Part shown: piece by piece, positions 62,945 to 64,000 of the stretch
How positions within the stretch are numbered: position 1 is the stretch's first letter
Layout of the letters: every line of letters begins with the position of its first letter
Program-made: the position numbers and the translations under genes
Notes under the pieces: model-generated
Databases searched by the model: none
Told to the model about the DNA's origin: nothing
The model's input: only the letters and a program-made list of their open reading frames with translations
Source: Fragilaria crotonensis
Lineage: Eukaryota; Bacillariophyta; Fragilariophyceae; Fragilariales; Fragilariaceae
Reading direction: 5' to 3'
NCBI GenBank assembly: GCA_022925895.1
Contig: JAKSYS010000228.1
Location: 1-64,000, forward strand
DNA length: 64,000 nt

Positions 62945-64000
62945 ATGCGCAGTTATTCTGTGGATCCACGTCGACAGGAAATAGAAGGCACGAAAGACAA
63001 AAGTGAAAAAGTAAACACTACGACGATGGCGCCACATCCACCAACGCTTGATGGCCAAATAAGTGGAGAGGATTCCAGTCTGCTGGTAGGAAAGTTGCTC
63101 GCCAAGCCTTTGAGGGTAACGATGTCGAAGCTTCCAAGTACGTGAAATATGATATCATTGGCACTGTTCATTGATTTGAATGAAGTGTGTGGTTCAAAGC
63201 ATGTTTTGAGCACTGCTATGCATGGATGGATGGGTCACGTCTATGGATTGATGGAATGAACACTCGTTGGAATTGTTTCATCCGAAACCAATCACACAAC
63301 ACACATTTCCCATGTATGATGACGAATCCAAGCTAATGAGCTAACTTGTGTTCCTTACCCTCCAATAGGAAGTATCACGACACTCGCGTCTTGATGAATA
63401 GTGACGAGCATCACAAAACCGAGGGCGGGTTGTTGAAACCCATGATTTTTGGTGGCCTCGATGGCATCCTCACGTCGTTTGCCATTGTGGCGGGAGCTGC
63501 CGGTGGCAACCTTTCCAGCGGCGTGGTTCTTATTCTGGGCTTTTCCAACATTTTCGCCGACGCACTTTCCATGGGAGTTGGGGAATTCCTTTCATCCAAG
63601 GCGGAGAATGAGTGGATTTTGAGTGAGCGGAGGAGAGAAGAATGGGAGTTGGAGAACTATCCCGAAGGGGAGATTCGGGAAATGGTGGATCTCTACATGG
63701 AGAAGGGTATGAGTCGTCAAGACGCAGAAAGTGTTATCACAACTATGGCCAAGTATAAGGATTTCTTTGTGGATATCATGATGACACAGGAGCTCCAACT
63801 GCAAGTACCAGAGGACGACCATGTTACTGAGAGTTTCCGAGAAGGTACGTGCATTCCGCGTGGTCTCAGGTTGTCTCCGGATTCTAAGAAACCAATCTTG
63901 CAAACCCGTCCTCACCGTACGTCACTCGTCTCCAGGTGTCATCATGTTTTGTTCCTTTGCCTTCTTTGGAGCTTTACCCCTTATCGGATACCTTGTTTTC
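62945..64000 (+). CDS. VIT/CCC1-family iron/manganese transporter, 5' part (runs off window)
   Basis: Exons 62945-63010, 63079-63137, 63369-63844 and 63936 to the window end; introns of 68, 231 and 91 bp, with donors GTAAAC, GTACGT and GTACGT. Phases 0, 2 and 1 all match. VIT/CCC1 proteins load Fe2+ or Mn2+ into vacuoles by proton exchange. The product reads SAGRKVARQAFEGNDVEASK, KYHDTRVL, DEHHKTEGGLLKPMIFGGLD with the first span GILTSFAIVAGAAGG, SNIFADALSMGVGEFLSSKA with the metal-path DxxxMGxGEFLS, then the Glu-rich cytoplasmic metal-binding helices (ERRREEWELENYPEGEIREM), and after intron 3 the span GVIMFCSFAFFGALPLIGYL. A longer open frame from 63026 (MAPHPPTLDG) only reads through intron 1. 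The remaining spans lie beyond 64000. Confidence 0.9.

Overview
The window looks like nuclear DNA of a diatom, most likely a pennate one. This is inferred from gene content, not from a marker gene. The genes are compact, with short GT-AG introns (about 50-260 bp) that can be reconstructed by hand. Some N-termini are signal peptides followed by an aromatic residue, like the diatom plastid presequence. There is a Copia-type retroelement, a stand-alone PCC/DUF296 protein and an F-box/ConA-lectin-like protein. Intergenic DNA is crowded with GTAC/AGTACT words.

Layout. 1-10781: two head-to-tail Copia-type elements sharing a central LTR; both bodies are broken and the first runs off the left edge. 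11443-16065: a kinesin-4-like motor with four tubulin-binding-like tail repeats. 16066-19906: gene-free DNA with a nested foldback element and a strictly 21-bp-periodic iteron-like array. 19907-41116: a gene-dense block on alternating strands: GET4, a secretory-type inositol 5-phosphatase with very long charged regions, V-ATPase subunit C, a single-pass EF-hand membrane protein, a PA+RING protein, a plastid-type PPR protein, a COPI-associated/TVP15-like membrane protein, a dsRBD/proline-rich protein and a P5A ATPase. 41207-51917: a repeat domain with a hAT transposase gene and a 5-kb satellite (375-bp unit made of two ~188-bp halves), bracketed by inverted copies of a GC-rich repeat. 51918-64000: FBXO9-like, two weak hypotheticals, NDUFAF6-like, an LCM-type methyltransferase, an F-box/ConA-lectin-like gene with a frame break, a PCC-domain protein, and the 5' part of a VIT/CCC1 transporter cut by the right edge.

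The host genes do not form one pathway. They are mostly housekeeping genes (tail-anchored insertion, ER helix dislocation, vacuolar acidification, complex I assembly, ubiquitin ligation, metal transport) packed as divergent and convergent pairs. The most unusual items are the kinesin tail repeats, the signal-peptide 5-phosphatase with a polycationic then polyanionic extension, the 21-bp iteron-like array, the higher-order satellite and frequent GTAC splice donors.
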